64,000 bases of DNA from Mesorhizobium sp. 131-2-1. GTDB taxonomy: Bacteria > Pseudomonadota > Alphaproteobacteria > Rhizobiales > Rhizobiaceae. The notes under the pieces were generated by a model. That model was not told the origin of the DNA. It made no database searches and saw only the letters and a program-made list of their open reading frames with translations. Shown one piece after another: positions 24,908 to 34,500 of the stretch (position 1 is its first letter; each line of letters begins with the position of its first letter). The stretch is taken from the NCBI RefSeq assembly GCF_016756535.1, contig NZ_AP023247.1, positions 5,828,501 to 5,892,500 on the forward strand, given 5' to 3'. The position numbers and the translations under genes are program-made.

Positions 24908-25189
24908 TCAGCCGCCCATCTTCATTGCCATCGCACAGAAGTCTGCATGCGACTTGTTAAGCGTGGCGTCGCCGCAGTCTTTCAATACCGCCTTCTGTTC
25001 ATCGGGCTTCATGGCCTGCCAGGCGGTCTTGAAGTCAGCCTCGGACCTCAACGTTTTCATGCCGGCATCACTGAAGAACGGGGACATCTTTGCCGGATCG
25101 TCGAGTGCGGATGTGTTGCCGGCGGTGAGGGCTGAGCTTGTCATCATCGCAAGCGCGATTGTGCCCAGTGTGAGCATCTTTATGTTCAT
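24908..25189 (-). CDS. small exported protein, 93 aa
   Basis: The N-terminus is a signal peptide (MNIKMLTLGTIALAMMTSSA, cleaved after LTA). The mature part is a compact helical domain: DPAKMSPFFSDAGMKTLRSE, FKTAWQAMKPDEQKAVLKDC, HADFCAMAMKMGG, with two Cys that could pair. Start ATG 25189 follows TGGAGGAAC. Upstream on the minus strand is GGAAC with GTT at an 18-base spacing, too long for confident EcfG assignment. Probably periplasmic; role unknown. Confidence 0.7.
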   Translation of the reverse strand: MNIKMLTLGTIALAMMTSSALTAGNTSALDDPAKMSPFFSDAGMKTLRSEADFKTAWQAMKPDEQKAVLKDCGDATLNKSHADFCAMAMKMGG

Positions 25190-25268
25190 TTGACTGTTCC
25201 TCCATAGTCAGGCCATTGACCTTGACCTTCCGGAAAAACGTGAATCCAACGACCTCTGTTCCCGGCGA

Positions 25269-25280
25269 TTAGCGCTAATT
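25269..25280. repeat. palindrome ATTAGCGCTAAT
   Basis: A perfect 12-bp palindrome containing the ATTAGC motif that recurs near many repeats in this window. It lies about 80 bases upstream of the exported-protein gene. Confidence 0.5.
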
Positions 25281-25320
25281 CACATCGAAGTGATCCGTCG
25301 GCTTTCACTGCGAAAAAGTG

Positions 25321-25372
25321 ACGGTCAGGCTCGGCACTTGCTGGCCTACCCCGCCACATGCCGAGCCGCCTC
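25321..25372 (+). repeat. structured intergenic repeat, family C copy 2
   Basis: GGTCAGGCTCGGCACTTGCT...ACATGCCGAGCCGCC, the same hairpin as at 19243 with a perfect GGCTCGGCA/TGCCGAGCC stem. Confidence 0.6.
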
Positions 25373-25463
25373 TTCCGCAGCCGAAATGCTTTCGGCGCAT
25401 TTGTCCTCTTTACGAGTCGGAGTTAGCCCGACCTGCTCTACCAGGAACAGGAGATGAGGTGCG

Positions 25464-25560
25464 AAAAAACCCGCTCCGGTGAGGGGACCGAAGCGGGCTC
25501 TATGCCGGGTTATGCGACCCGAGGCGGCACCCGATGAAGTGAGCCGCCAATATCATAATT
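25464..25560 (-). ncRNA. candidate small RNA, repeat family D copy 2
   Basis: Reading left: GGAAC (25581-25577), 17 bases, ATT in place of GTT, then ATATTGGCGG, a body with GGGTGCCGCCTCGGGT and the terminator CCCGCTTCGGTCCCCTCACC...GCGGG followed by TTTTTT. It keeps the order, the ATATTGGCGGT/C start and the CCCCTC loop of copy 1 at 3187. A near-perfect intrinsic terminator with no open frame argues for a small RNA. Confidence 0.6.
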
Positions 25561-25888
25561 TTGAGGCGGGCGCTTTGTTCCCGACTGGGGACGAAAGGCG
25601 CCGGCCGAAACAGGACCGAAAACCCATTCTATAAGACGTTATCTCGGCATATAATCTTGCCAGCCGGCACCCCCGCCGGTGAGGCCCGGCGGTCAAAACC
25701 CCAAGCCACCCCCGCCATAACCGCTGGGCCGCCTTGGCCCGTCCCAATTCGGCTGTCGGGCCATTTTTCGCAGTGGCATTTGGGCTCGCGAATTTAGCTG
25801 GACGGCGTATGATCCCCAAGTCGGCCGTACCGAATAGAGGCATTGCGGACGCTGGGAAGCTGGAGTGCTTTCGCCTATGTGCGGGAGC

Positions 25889-26317
25889 ATGACAATGTCT
25901 CATGACAAGGTGTCGGCGTTCGACAGCGATATCCTGCGAAGTACCTTTCGCCGAGCGATCATCGAGGAGCGGATCCCTGAAAGCCAATGGCGCGACTTCG
26001 CCGCGCAAATGGTCCGCGATGTCACCGGCTTTGAGACCGTCGATCCCGAGTTTGTGGAATGGATTACGCGGAAGTCAGGGCAGACTTTGAACAGATCGGT
26101 GGCGCCGAAATATCTCGATCATAAACTCGAATGCCCATACTGCCTCACCATCAGGTTGAGAATTCCTGATGACGCTCGTCCGGAGACGCCGATTTTTTGC
26201 GACGATTGTGGAGAGTACCTTGGCACCTGGGATGAGATACAAACCGACTTTGAGAAGCAAGGCGGCCAGAACGGGGTGTTTCGCCTCGAAAAGGGGCGCA
26301 TCAAGCGGATCGGCTAG
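25889..26317 (+). CDS. hypothetical protein with a zinc-ribbon-like pair
   Basis: From ATG 25889 (a second ATG lies at 25895) the 142-residue protein has an N-terminal helical part (FDSDILRSTFRRAIIEERIP, WRDFAAQMVRDVTGFE) and a C-terminal CPYC...CDDCGEYL pair, about 30 residues apart, which could bind zinc. No membrane segment. Looks like a soluble small regulator or adaptor; function unknown. Confidence 0.65.
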   Translation: MTMSHDKVSAFDSDILRSTFRRAIIEERIPESQWRDFAAQMVRDVTGFETVDPEFVEWITRKSGQTLNRSVAPKYLDHKLECPYCLTIRLRIPDDARPETPIFCDDCGEYLGTWDEIQTDFEKQGGQNGVFRLEKGRIKRIG

Positions 26318-26334
26318 AGCTGAGCGACGGAACT

Positions 26335-26511
26335 CTAATATCGGCCTTTCAGGAACTTGGCCTCGCGAAGCAGCGAATTCCAATCGGCTCCAATCAGCTT
26401 GATCAGCCGCTCGGCGTCATCCTCGCTGATCCCCGTCTCCCTCGCCAGTCGCTTGGCCAACAGTTTTATGGGAGCCTTGAGTCCATCCCCATTGTCCATT
26501 GCCGGCCCCAT
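26335..26511 (-). CDS. 58-residue helical protein
   Basis: ATG 26511 has GGAGAAAACC upstream. The product is a compact helical peptide: LKAPIKLLAKRLARETGISE, DDAERLIKLIGADWNSLLRE, AKFLKGRY. The GISEDDAERLI stretch resembles a small helix-hairpin unit. Function unknown. Confidence 0.65.
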   Translation of the reverse strand: MGPAMDNGDGLKAPIKLLAKRLARETGISEDDAERLIKLIGADWNSLLREAKFLKGRY

Positions 26512-26549
26512 AGGTTTTCTCCAAAGAAAGGGAACCGATGAAACTGGTT

Positions 26550-27245
26550 TTAGTTGCGAGCCGCGCTTTGCTTATCGAGGTTTTCAGCCGCTTCTGCCCG
26601 GACATCCTCCACCGTGGCGTGGCGTAGCTTCGGCTCGCCGCGCAAATACCTGACGCGGGCAGTGATGCCTGGCTTTAGCCATTCCGCCTTCGAGATGGCT
26701 TTCGGCAGCCCTGGTGGCGGTGACCGCCCCTTGCGCACTTGGTCCCAAAGACGCTCCCGCTTCTCCTTGGTCAGCGCGACTGTAGCCGAGCCGGCATATT
26801 TGCCGCCACGTGCCATGATGCCTTGCGGCGCCTTGCCGGGCTCTCTCCTGCTGCCGAGCAGATCAAAGTCGCCGACCTCCCAGCATTTCGTCTCCACCCA
26901 GCCGTCGGACGGACCACTCCGGTAAGGGCTGCTGCGCCGCTTCGAGACAATGCCCTCCAGCCCCATATTGTCGGCTGCGGCGAAGAAGGCCGCGCCGTTG
27001 GCTTCAACATGCTCGCTGTACTGGATGATGCCTTTGGCCGGCTTGACCACTTCCCAGAGGATAGCCTTGCGCTCGATCGCCGGCAGCGATCGGAGATCCT
27101 CGCCATCCCTGTCCAGGATATCGAAGGCGACGAAACAAGGCGGCGCAAACCAGAAATACGCTACGCTCGCGTCCCCGCAACGAAGGTCGCAATCCGAGCC
27201 TTCCGGGTCACTGCTCGCGCCACCAGGCCGGGCCGCATACAGTCG
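26550..27245 (-). pseudogene. 5'-truncated ATP-dependent DNA ligase gene
   Basis: The frame begins in the middle of the adenylation domain (CFVAFDILDRDGEDLRSLPA) and continues through MGLEGIVSKRRSSPYRSGPS (motif IV/V region) to the OB-fold domain (SATVALTKEKRERLWDQV, RVRYLRGEPKLRHATVEDVR). The catalytic lysine region is absent. The piece ends against the neighbouring regulator gene. It is a different ligase lineage from the intact gene at 51788, judged by its many substitutions. Confidence 0.75.
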
Positions 27246-27249
27246 GCCG

Positions 27250-28926
27250 TCACTCCGGTAGGCCCGCGAGGCGCATGTGTTCGGCCCAGCGTTCGAACCG
27301 AACGGGGTCGGTGTATAGCTTCTCCCATTTCTTGCGTTGTTCGCGAATGGTATCGCCGGGCGAGTCTTTTAGGAAAACCGCAAGCGCCTCCTTTGCCTCC
27401 CGCTCCTTTCCCAGGCAAGCGTAGATCCCGGCAAGCATGCGGTGTGCGCCGCTCGGGATACTGGACATTTTCCGCATCTCCGTCAGCGCAGCCCCGCAAT
27501 CGTTCTTTTCCCAAAGCGCCCATCCCATGTCCCAATGGTACCAGTCAGGGTAGAAAGGATCGATGCCCATCGCCTGCTTGATCCGATCGATGGCTTCGTC
27601 GATGCGGCCGACAAAGAGCAGCGGGGCCGAACTGGCTTCGAGGATTTCCGAGTTGCTTGGATTTAGGGCGATCGCCTGATCGTAGCGCGCAAGGGCCTGC
27701 TCGATCTCTCCGGCCTCGGTATGGATGCGGGCGCGGACATAATACGCCTGGGCATCATCCGGAGCGAGCAGGATGGCCTTGTCAGCGTATTCAGCAGCGA
27801 GCCTCAACGCCTCCTCAAAGCTACGTTCCTGCCGGTGAAACCCGAAGACCGCGTCATTGCGATAGGAAAAGGCCATCCCCATATAACCGAATTGCGAGTT
27901 CGGATCCGCTTCGATCGCCTTGAGGTTGAACTGTCGAAACAACTCGTTCCCCGCGGCAGAGAAATCCTTGTCGAGTGCGGCAATCCCCATCAGGTTATAG
28001 TGGCGTGCGTTGACCCGGGCAAAGCTGCTATGTGGCCAGGCGCGCTCGATCCTGTGCCCGACCCGGTCCGCAAGCGTGCGGATGATTTCCTCCTGGACGA
28101 CGAAAAGATCGCCGATTTCCCGATCGTAGGAATTGGCCCAGACATGTGATCCGTCATGTGCATCCAGTAACTGGGCGGTCACTTTCAACCGGTTTCCGAT
28201 CTTCTGCTGGCTGCCTTCGAGCAGGTAGTCGACGCCGAGTTCATCGCCAATCTGGCTGGCGTCGGTCGGTTTACCTCGGTATTTGAAGCTCGAGTTCTGG
28301 GCGATGACGGCATAAGTCTTGCTCCGCGCAAGCTCGGTGATGATCCCCTCAGCAACAGCGTCGCTGAGATAACCCTTATCCGCACCGGCACTGAAGTCGT
28401 CGAAGGGAAGGACCGCAATCCTCGGCATGTCACTCGGACGAACCGGCGCGGCTCGCCACGTTTCCGCGCCATAATATGCGCCGATCGCTGCCGCGACGAG
28501 AACGATCGCAGCAAGAATGAACCCGCGTTGCGAAAACCGTGTCTTGGCTCGTTTCATGACGGCCGCGGCGTTTGGGTCCGCTGCGTCCAATGGATCGGCA
28601 TTCAGTCGGTAACCTCTCCTGGGGACGGTTTCCACGATCGCATGGGCGTCGTCCCCCAATGCGCGGCGAATATCGGCAATGCATTGGGTAAGGCTGTCGT
28701 CGGTCACGAAGGTATCGGGCCAAACCGCCTGCATCAGCGCATCCTTGGACACGATCTCGCCCGGTCGCGTCGCGAGCACGGAGAGCACCTCGGCGGACTG
28801 ACTGCGGAGATCGACCGCTTTGCCTTCAACCGTTCGGAGTTCGTTGATTCTGGTCAGTAAAACAAAACTGCCAAACGTGATCGTTTCAGCAGATTTCGGA
28901 TCAATTTCAGGAGCCTTTCGGGACAT
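27250..28926 (-). CDS. CadC-like membrane winged-helix regulator with TPRs
   Basis: The 558-residue protein begins with an OmpR/CadC-type winged helix (residues ~15-110; SQSAEVLSVLATRPGEIVSK, CIADIRRALGDD, VETVPRRGYRL), then a transmembrane helix (~133-152), a TolB/FlgO-like domain (PRIAVLPFDDFSAGADKGYL, SDAVAEGIITELARSK) and C-terminal tetratricopeptide repeats. It should sense from the periplasm and bind DNA in the cytoplasm, the CadC design. Target genes are unknown. The gene divergent to it at 29016 (small exported protein) is a candidate. Confidence 0.85.
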   Translation of the reverse strand: MSRKAPEIDPKSAETITFGSFVLLTRINELRTVEGKAVDLRSQSAEVLSVLATRPGEIVSKDALMQAVWPDTFVTDDSLTQCIADIRRALGDDAHAIVETVPRRGYRLNADPLDAADPNAAAVMKRAKTRFSQRGFILAAIVLVAAAIGAYYGAETWRAAPVRPSDMPRIAVLPFDDFSAGADKGYLSDAVAEGIITELARSKTYAVIAQNSSFKYRGKPTDASQIGDELGVDYLLEGSQQKIGNRLKVTAQLLDAHDGSHVWANSYDREIGDLFVVQEEIIRTLADRVGHRIERAWPHSSFARVNARHYNLMGIAALDKDFSAAGNELFRQFNLKAIEADPNSQFGYMGMAFSYRNDAVFGFHRQERSFEEALRLAAEYADKAILLAPDDAQAYYVRARIHTEAGEIEQALARYDQAIALNPSNSEILEASSAPLLFVGRIDEAIDRIKQAMGIDPFYPDWYHWDMGWALWEKNDCGAALTEMRKMSSIPSGAHRMLAGIYACLGKEREAKEALAVFLKDSPGDTIREQRKKWEKLYTDPVRFERWAEHMRLAGLPE

Positions 28927-29015
28927 TTCACCCTCATGGCGCGATCCCTAGCCTAGCCCATTCGGCCGCCGCATCCAAGCGATCCTGGCGGCATTGGATT
29001 GGACAGAAGGCTGAC

Positions 29016-29291
29016 ATGAAAGGGACCAGGTTCATCATCGCTCTCGCTCTCCTTTTGACAGCGCAAACGGCTGCAAAAGCGGACTCCGCTATTGTGAATG
29101 CAACCGCGCATGTTATTTCTCTTACATTTGTAAATGGCGGTATTGAAGAGCGGCGAGAACAGAAACCGTTCGACACATACGCCCTCTGTCTCGCATGGAA
29201 ACATCAGAAAGAATTCCTTCCGCCGGATCCGCCTGCTTTTATTTCTTTCGTATATTGTGCGCAAACAGAGGCGACGCTCACATCATCCTAA
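29016..29291 (+). CDS. small exported protein, 91 aa
   Basis: A signal peptide (MKGTRFIIALALLLTAQTAA, cleaved after KA) is followed by a ~68-residue mature domain with VNATAHVISLTFVNGGIEER, a Cys in LCLAWKHQKEF and a Cys in FVYCAQTE that could form a disulfide. It diverges from the CadC-like regulator with about 90 bases between the starts, suggesting shared control. Unknown function. Confidence 0.65.
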   Translation: MKGTRFIIALALLLTAQTAAKADSAIVNATAHVISLTFVNGGIEERREQKPFDTYALCLAWKHQKEFLPPDPPAFISFVYCAQTEATLTSS

Positions 29292-29404
29292 GCATGAATG
29301 ACTGAGGCGACGTTTCGCAGGGTAGCGCGAATGTTGGTGCGAACTGAGGCGGCCCCTCGGCGAAGAACCGCAAGATTCCAGAAATCATGCCAGTCCTGGC
29401 CAGT

Positions 29405-30958
29405 TCATTCCGTGGGCAACGGCACCAGGCCGAGCCGCGGGACGAATTCCTCCAACTCTTCGTCAAGCGGTGGCGGTTCTTCTTCGGCCTCCTGCTTCGG
29501 TTCAACCATCAGCAGGCCGACCACGATCAGCGCCAGGGAAACCCAGGTGAGCGCCGGTATCGCTTCGCCCAGCAGCAGCATGCTCCAGCCTATGCCGGCG
29601 GCGGTCACCGCGTAGGCGTTCTGGCTTGCGAACACAGCGCCTGTGCTGGAGATCAGCGCGATGAAGAGCAGCATCGCCAGATTGCCGGCAACGGCCATCA
29701 GAACGACAATCACCCCAAGCCTTCCGGTCAACAAACCAACCGGTATGAAATCCCCATAGAAAGCTGCCAGCGGGACCAGCATCAGAAGCGAAGCAACCAG
29801 GACGATGCCGAACAGAGCGACGCTGTCGATCGCAGCCGGCTTGAACTCCGAGAGGTAAATATCCTCGGTCGCATAAGTGACCGGGATGACGAGCGCGATG
29901 GCAAGCCACAACCAGTTGGTATTCATTTCCCCCGGCTCGCCATAGAAAAGGATAATGACGATGCCGACGAGACCCAGTCCAAGTCCCAAAAACCGCTTCA
30001 TGCTGGGCGCCTCAGTCCGCATCAAGGCCGCGAACAGGAATACGGCGAACCCCTCCAGCACGATGACAATGGAGACGATGAAGGCGGGAAGCTTGCTTGC
30101 CAGCCAATAGACCAGCACCTGATTGATCACCGAGCTGATGAACGCGAGGATCATGATGAACCTCCAATCCGAGCGCGTAAGGGCAGACAGGCTCGGCATT
30201 GTCCCGCGCTTCAGGCTTATCCCGAGGCAGGACACGGCTCCGATGAGGTCGATAAGGATCGCCAGCCCTATTGGGTGGGCTTCAACGAGCGAGGCCATTT
30301 TCGACAGCGGCACGACAAGGCCCCACAGTCCTCCACACGCCAACAGCAGCAAGGCGCCACGGAAGGTGCGGATGTTCTGCCGCATCTTCCGCTCGCGCTC
30401 ATAAACCTTCTGGGCCATCGTGGCGAAGACAGTGGCGAGCTTGCCAAGACCATCGGCTCGGCCTGCCACATCGCGGATGCCCAGCTTTGAAGGGTTGAAC
30501 CTCCCGCTTTCCAGGGTTGCGGCCGCCTTCGTCAACTTGGCCACCTGGCGCAGATATTCCTTCTCTATGTCGCGCAGTCGCTTCTTCTCGATGCAAGTGG
30601 AAATCCGCGCCTTGAGAAGCGCGAGTTCAAAATCCTTGGGCAAGAAATCCTCGGCGCCCAATTCGATCGCCTTCACGACGCTGCTCATCTCATCGTCGAG
30701 CCCGGAAATCACGATTACCGGCACATCCCGCGTCCGGGACGACGCCTTGAGGCTCGTCAGCACCTCGAAGCCGTCCATCGCCGGCATCATGATATCGAGA
30801 AGAACAAGATCGAAATTTTCAGTGGTGAGCAGATTAAGAGCCGCTCGTCCGTCTTCTACCGCCTCGGCTTCGTGTCCCAGAGCCTCGACCGATTTCTTGA
30901 GCTTGATCCTTATGGTCCGAGAGTCGTCGACAATGAGAATCCGGCCAGGGTTGTTCAC
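29405..30958 (-). CDS. response regulator fused to an EamA/DMT transporter
   Basis: GTG 30958 begins one base after the HPt stop, so translation is coupled. The first ~125 residues are a receiver domain with acidic pocket ILIVDDSRT, phosphoacceptor Asp55 in LVLLDIMMPAMDG and Lys108 in DFLPKDF. A coiled linker follows (RLRDIEKEYLRQVAKLTKAA, LGIRDVAGRADGLGKLATVF, typical of signalling helices). Residues ~205-490 form two EamA domains with about ten transmembrane helices (ALLLLACGGLWGLVVPLSKM, NAYAVTAAGIGWSMLLLGEA), and the tail is acidic. A transporter driven directly by receiver phosphorylation is unusual. Substrate unknown. Confidence 0.9.
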   Translation of the reverse strand: MNNPGRILIVDDSRTIRIKLKKSVEALGHEAEAVEDGRAALNLLTTENFDLVLLDIMMPAMDGFEVLTSLKASSRTRDVPVIVISGLDDEMSSVVKAIELGAEDFLPKDFELALLKARISTCIEKKRLRDIEKEYLRQVAKLTKAAATLESGRFNPSKLGIRDVAGRADGLGKLATVFATMAQKVYERERKMRQNIRTFRGALLLLACGGLWGLVVPLSKMASLVEAHPIGLAILIDLIGAVSCLGISLKRGTMPSLSALTRSDWRFIMILAFISSVINQVLVYWLASKLPAFIVSIVIVLEGFAVFLFAALMRTEAPSMKRFLGLGLGLVGIVIILFYGEPGEMNTNWLWLAIALVIPVTYATEDIYLSEFKPAAIDSVALFGIVLVASLLMLVPLAAFYGDFIPVGLLTGRLGVIVVLMAVAGNLAMLLFIALISSTGAVFASQNAYAVTAAGIGWSMLLLGEAIPALTWVSLALIVVGLLMVEPKQEAEEEPPPLDEELEEFVPRLGLVPLPTE

Positions 30959-30959
30959 G

Positions 30960-31307
30960 CTATTTACCCAGATTGAAGATTGTTCGAAGCTCTGTGACGG
31001 CGGCATCGAACGCACGCTGCGCATCGCCGATTTCCGCAAGATCCGCCGGCTCGCCGCTCGCGCACCGCACTTCCACCCGGGCGCAGATCTGGCTGAGTTC
31101 GGCCGCGCCGATATCCCGCGCGTTGGATTTCAGTGAGTGGGCAGCCCGTCGGGCGGCGGCCTGGTCGGAGGCCCGCCCCGACGACCACATCTCCCGCATA
31201 ATGGACGGCCCTTCTTCCAGGAAGGATTCCACAAGCTCCAGAAGGTCAGCCTCGTCGCCACCGACGAGTTCACGCAGCTTAACCAGTGCCCCTCTGTCGA
31301 TCGCCAC
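30960..31307 (-). CDS. HPt phosphotransfer protein
   Basis: A stand-alone 115-residue histidine phosphotransfer domain: helical bundle with phosphorylatable His57 in RRAAHSLKSNARDIGA, preceded by LLELVESFLEEGPSIMREMW and followed by SQICARVEVRCASGEPADL. The start is GTG 31307. It lies between the hybrid kinase and the receiver-transporter on the same strand, the natural carrier of phosphate between them. Confidence 0.92.
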   Translation of the reverse strand: MAIDRGALVKLRELVGGDEADLLELVESFLEEGPSIMREMWSSGRASDQAAARRAAHSLKSNARDIGAAELSQICARVEVRCASGEPADLAEIGDAQRAFDAAVTELRTIFNLGK

Positions 31308-31545
31308 AACATACCCCGGTGCATGCTTCTTCCGGCTACAGCCGGTTACCGCGAATTTCTCTCGGCGCCGGCAAAGTATGATCGAAATAGAATCCCCTGC
31401 TTCGTCCGTCAGAGTTCCATCGCGTTCAAAAAGCAGACTATCGCATCGATACTAAATTAGCGATAGTACATATAACTGCCACGATACCAGTGACGATTGC
31501 GCCAAGGCCCGCCGTTGCATTCAGAACCCCGGCACGCCGGCTTCC

Positions 31546-34500
31546 TCAAAATTCATCCGGTGCCCCCGCAAGCCTCTGTCCGGAATTCATGACGGCCTTG
31601 TTCAGCGAGGCAATGAGATTTTCGACCCGCAGCGGCTTGCTAAGATAGTCGTCCATTCCTGCGTCCAGATACCTCTCGCGATCGCCGGCCATCGCGTTGG
31701 CGGTCAAGGCAATGATGAATGGCTGACGCAGCTGTCGGGTATCGGAAGCGCGGATCAATCTTGTGGCTTCGAGACCATCCATGTCGGGCATTTCAATATC
31801 CATCAGGATAACATCGTGGCTGCCCTGGGTGTATGCAGCGACCGCCGACTGTCCGTCGACCGCCAGGTCCGGCTTGTACCCCAGGCGCTCAAGCACCTTC
31901 GAGCCAAGCTTCCGGTTGGTGGCATTGTCGTCCACCAGAAGGATTTGAAGCGGAAACGTCTTGGCCATCGAACTGTCGAAAGCGGGAAGCTTCGACTGAT
32001 CGGATCGGATAGAGCGTGTCGGAGCCCCGATAAAGATCGATAGCAACGTATTGAGCAAGGGCGATGGCTTAATCGGCTTGGAGAGCGTGGCCGCGAACTT
32101 GATGCTCTCCATCTCCCTCTTCTTGTCTTCGGGCATGGGCACCATTGAACTAAGCAGCACCAACGGAACGCTGCCCTTGCCGTCCAGCGCGCGTATTCGG
32201 GTGGCCAGTTCGATCCCGTCCATGCCGGGCATGTTCATGTCGAGAACGATGACGTCAAAGACCTCGCCGCCGGCAAGCCTTCGAAGCGCTTCGGCGGGAT
32301 GTTCGCTTTCGGATGCAGCCATGTTCCACGACTGCGCCTGCAGGGACATGATGCGCCGGTTTGTGGCGTTGTCGTCGACGACCAACAGCCGCTTGCCGGC
32401 CAGTTCATCCGTTGCTGGCAGCGCGTAAGCCGGTTTTTGGGCTGAGGCAACCGGAGCGCGGATGGTGAAGAAGAACGTCGTGCCTTCTCCCTCGACGCTT
32501 TCTACCCAGACCTCGCCGCCCATCAATCCCACCAGACGCCTGCTGATCGCCAGACCCAGTCCGGTTCCGCCGTAACGTCGTGTCGTGGAGGCATCGACCT
32601 GACTGAAGGATTTGAAGAGGCGATCCATTCGGTCCTTGGCTATGCCGATGCCGGTGTCGCGCACCGCGAACTGGAGCGTGCAAACCTTTCGCCCGCCCTC
32701 CTGTGGAGCGAGGAGTGAAGCTTTGGACGGCACCTCCATCACGGAAAGCACCACCTCCCCCCGCTCGGTGAATTTGACGGCATTGTTGAGCAGGTTGATC
32801 AAAACCTGGCGCAGACGGTTGGCGTCGGCGACAATCGTTTCCGGCGTGCCGGGCTCGACCACATAGCCGAGATCCAGTCCCTTCTCCGCCGTCCTCGGCG
32901 CGATCAGGTCTATGGCGCTTTCGAGACACTCACGCAATTCGAACTGCCGAGGATCGAGATCGAGCTTGCCCGCCTCCACCTTGGAGAAATCGAGTATGTC
33001 GTTGATGATGGTCAGCAGTGCTTCCGCGCTGTTGTTTATCGTCTCGCCGATTTCCCGCTGCTCATCGTCAAGCTTCGTGGCGAGCATAAGGTTGGCCATG
33101 CCGATAACGCCGTTCATCGGCGTGCGGATTTCATGGCTCATAGTCGCCAGGAACGTGCTCTTGGCTTCGTTGGCCGCTTCGGCCGCTTCCTTCGCCTGTT
33201 GCAGGGCCAGGGACAATTGCTTGAGCTGCGTTACGTCCTGAGTGGACGACACAATGCGCGACCAGTCATTTGCCGGATCCTCCGGAAGCTGAACCGTTTC
33301 GACGAGATAGAGATCGCGTCCACTGAAATCCTTGTCGACCACCTCGGTCGATGTGTGCAGGCGGCCATCGAGATATTGCGCAACGGCATCCGGGTAAGTT
33401 GCCCAGGAGTGTTCACCGGTATCTGCCTCTAGGCGAACCCGTAGTGCCTCCTTGTTCTCAGCGCCGTAGAGGCGAACCAGCGCATCGTTGAAATCGATCC
33501 AGCGTACGGAACCGGGGAGCGACTCAGCAACTTGCGGATTGTCGCGGAGGTAGCCGCGGATATCGCTGATCCCCTGCCTCACCAGGCCATCGACGATAAC
33601 TTTGAGGCCTGACCAATCCTCCTCCCAAAGCGGAATCGGGGCCGATTCAAAAAGTTGGCGGAACCGTCCTTCGCTCTGGCGAACGGCGGCCTCGGTGTAC
33701 TTGAGTTCACTAAACAGCTGCGCGTTGTGCAAGGCGGCGCCGGCAGTGGCGGCGATGGTGGAGAGCAAACGAAGGGAGTCATCGTTGAACAGGCCCTCTT
33801 GTGTCGTGCTCTGCACGCTGATCACGCCGACATTGCCTTGAGTCGTCTTGATCGGGACGCCAAGATACGACAGCGCGTCCTTGCCCACTGGGGTTGCCCC
33901 GATTTCCGCGCCGCGCTCGGCCACGTCCTGGTTGATGAGCAACGGCTCTCCGGTTTCCAGGATTTTGCTGGTCAGGCCTTCGCCGAGCCGAAGCGTGGTA
34001 AAGGCTTCGCCGAACTGGTAGGGGAAATGGATAAGCTTCGTCTTTGGATCGAGCAAGGCCACATAAACGATGTCGGCGCTGAATATTTCCTGCATCTGAT
34101 CGCCGATCAACTGGATCGTGTTGCCAAGTTCGGCTTCGCCGACCAGCGCCTGACTGACCTTGCTGATCGCACCCAGTTCGGCCGCGCGCTGTTGTGTTTC
34201 CTTGAGAAGTCTCTGGGTCTCGTCGAACAGGCGGGCGTTGGCGATCGCGACTCCCAGGTTGGAGGCTATCGTCTGCAGCAGGCGTACGTGGTTCTCGTCG
34301 AATGCGTTCTTTTCGTAGCTTTGCACGCTGACCACGCCGAGCGTTCTCTCGCCTGAATTGATAGGCACGCCGATGTATGAAGAGGTCCTGTCCTCTTCGA
34401 ACGGGAAATAGGCACCGCGCCTTTTTCCTTCCTCCATGGTGCTGAACACCAAAGGCTTTCCCGTCGAGATAATTTCCGATGTGAGCCCTATCCCCAGCGG

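Noticed and set aside
26531..26555. GGAAC-N17-GTT on the plus strand
   Set aside because: It points into the antisense side of a ligase fragment with no rightward gene or terminator; about this many matches are expected by chance.
29387..30490. Long open frame opposite the receiver-transporter
   Set aside because: Antisense shadow, rich in Gln, Asp, Arg and His, with no family features.
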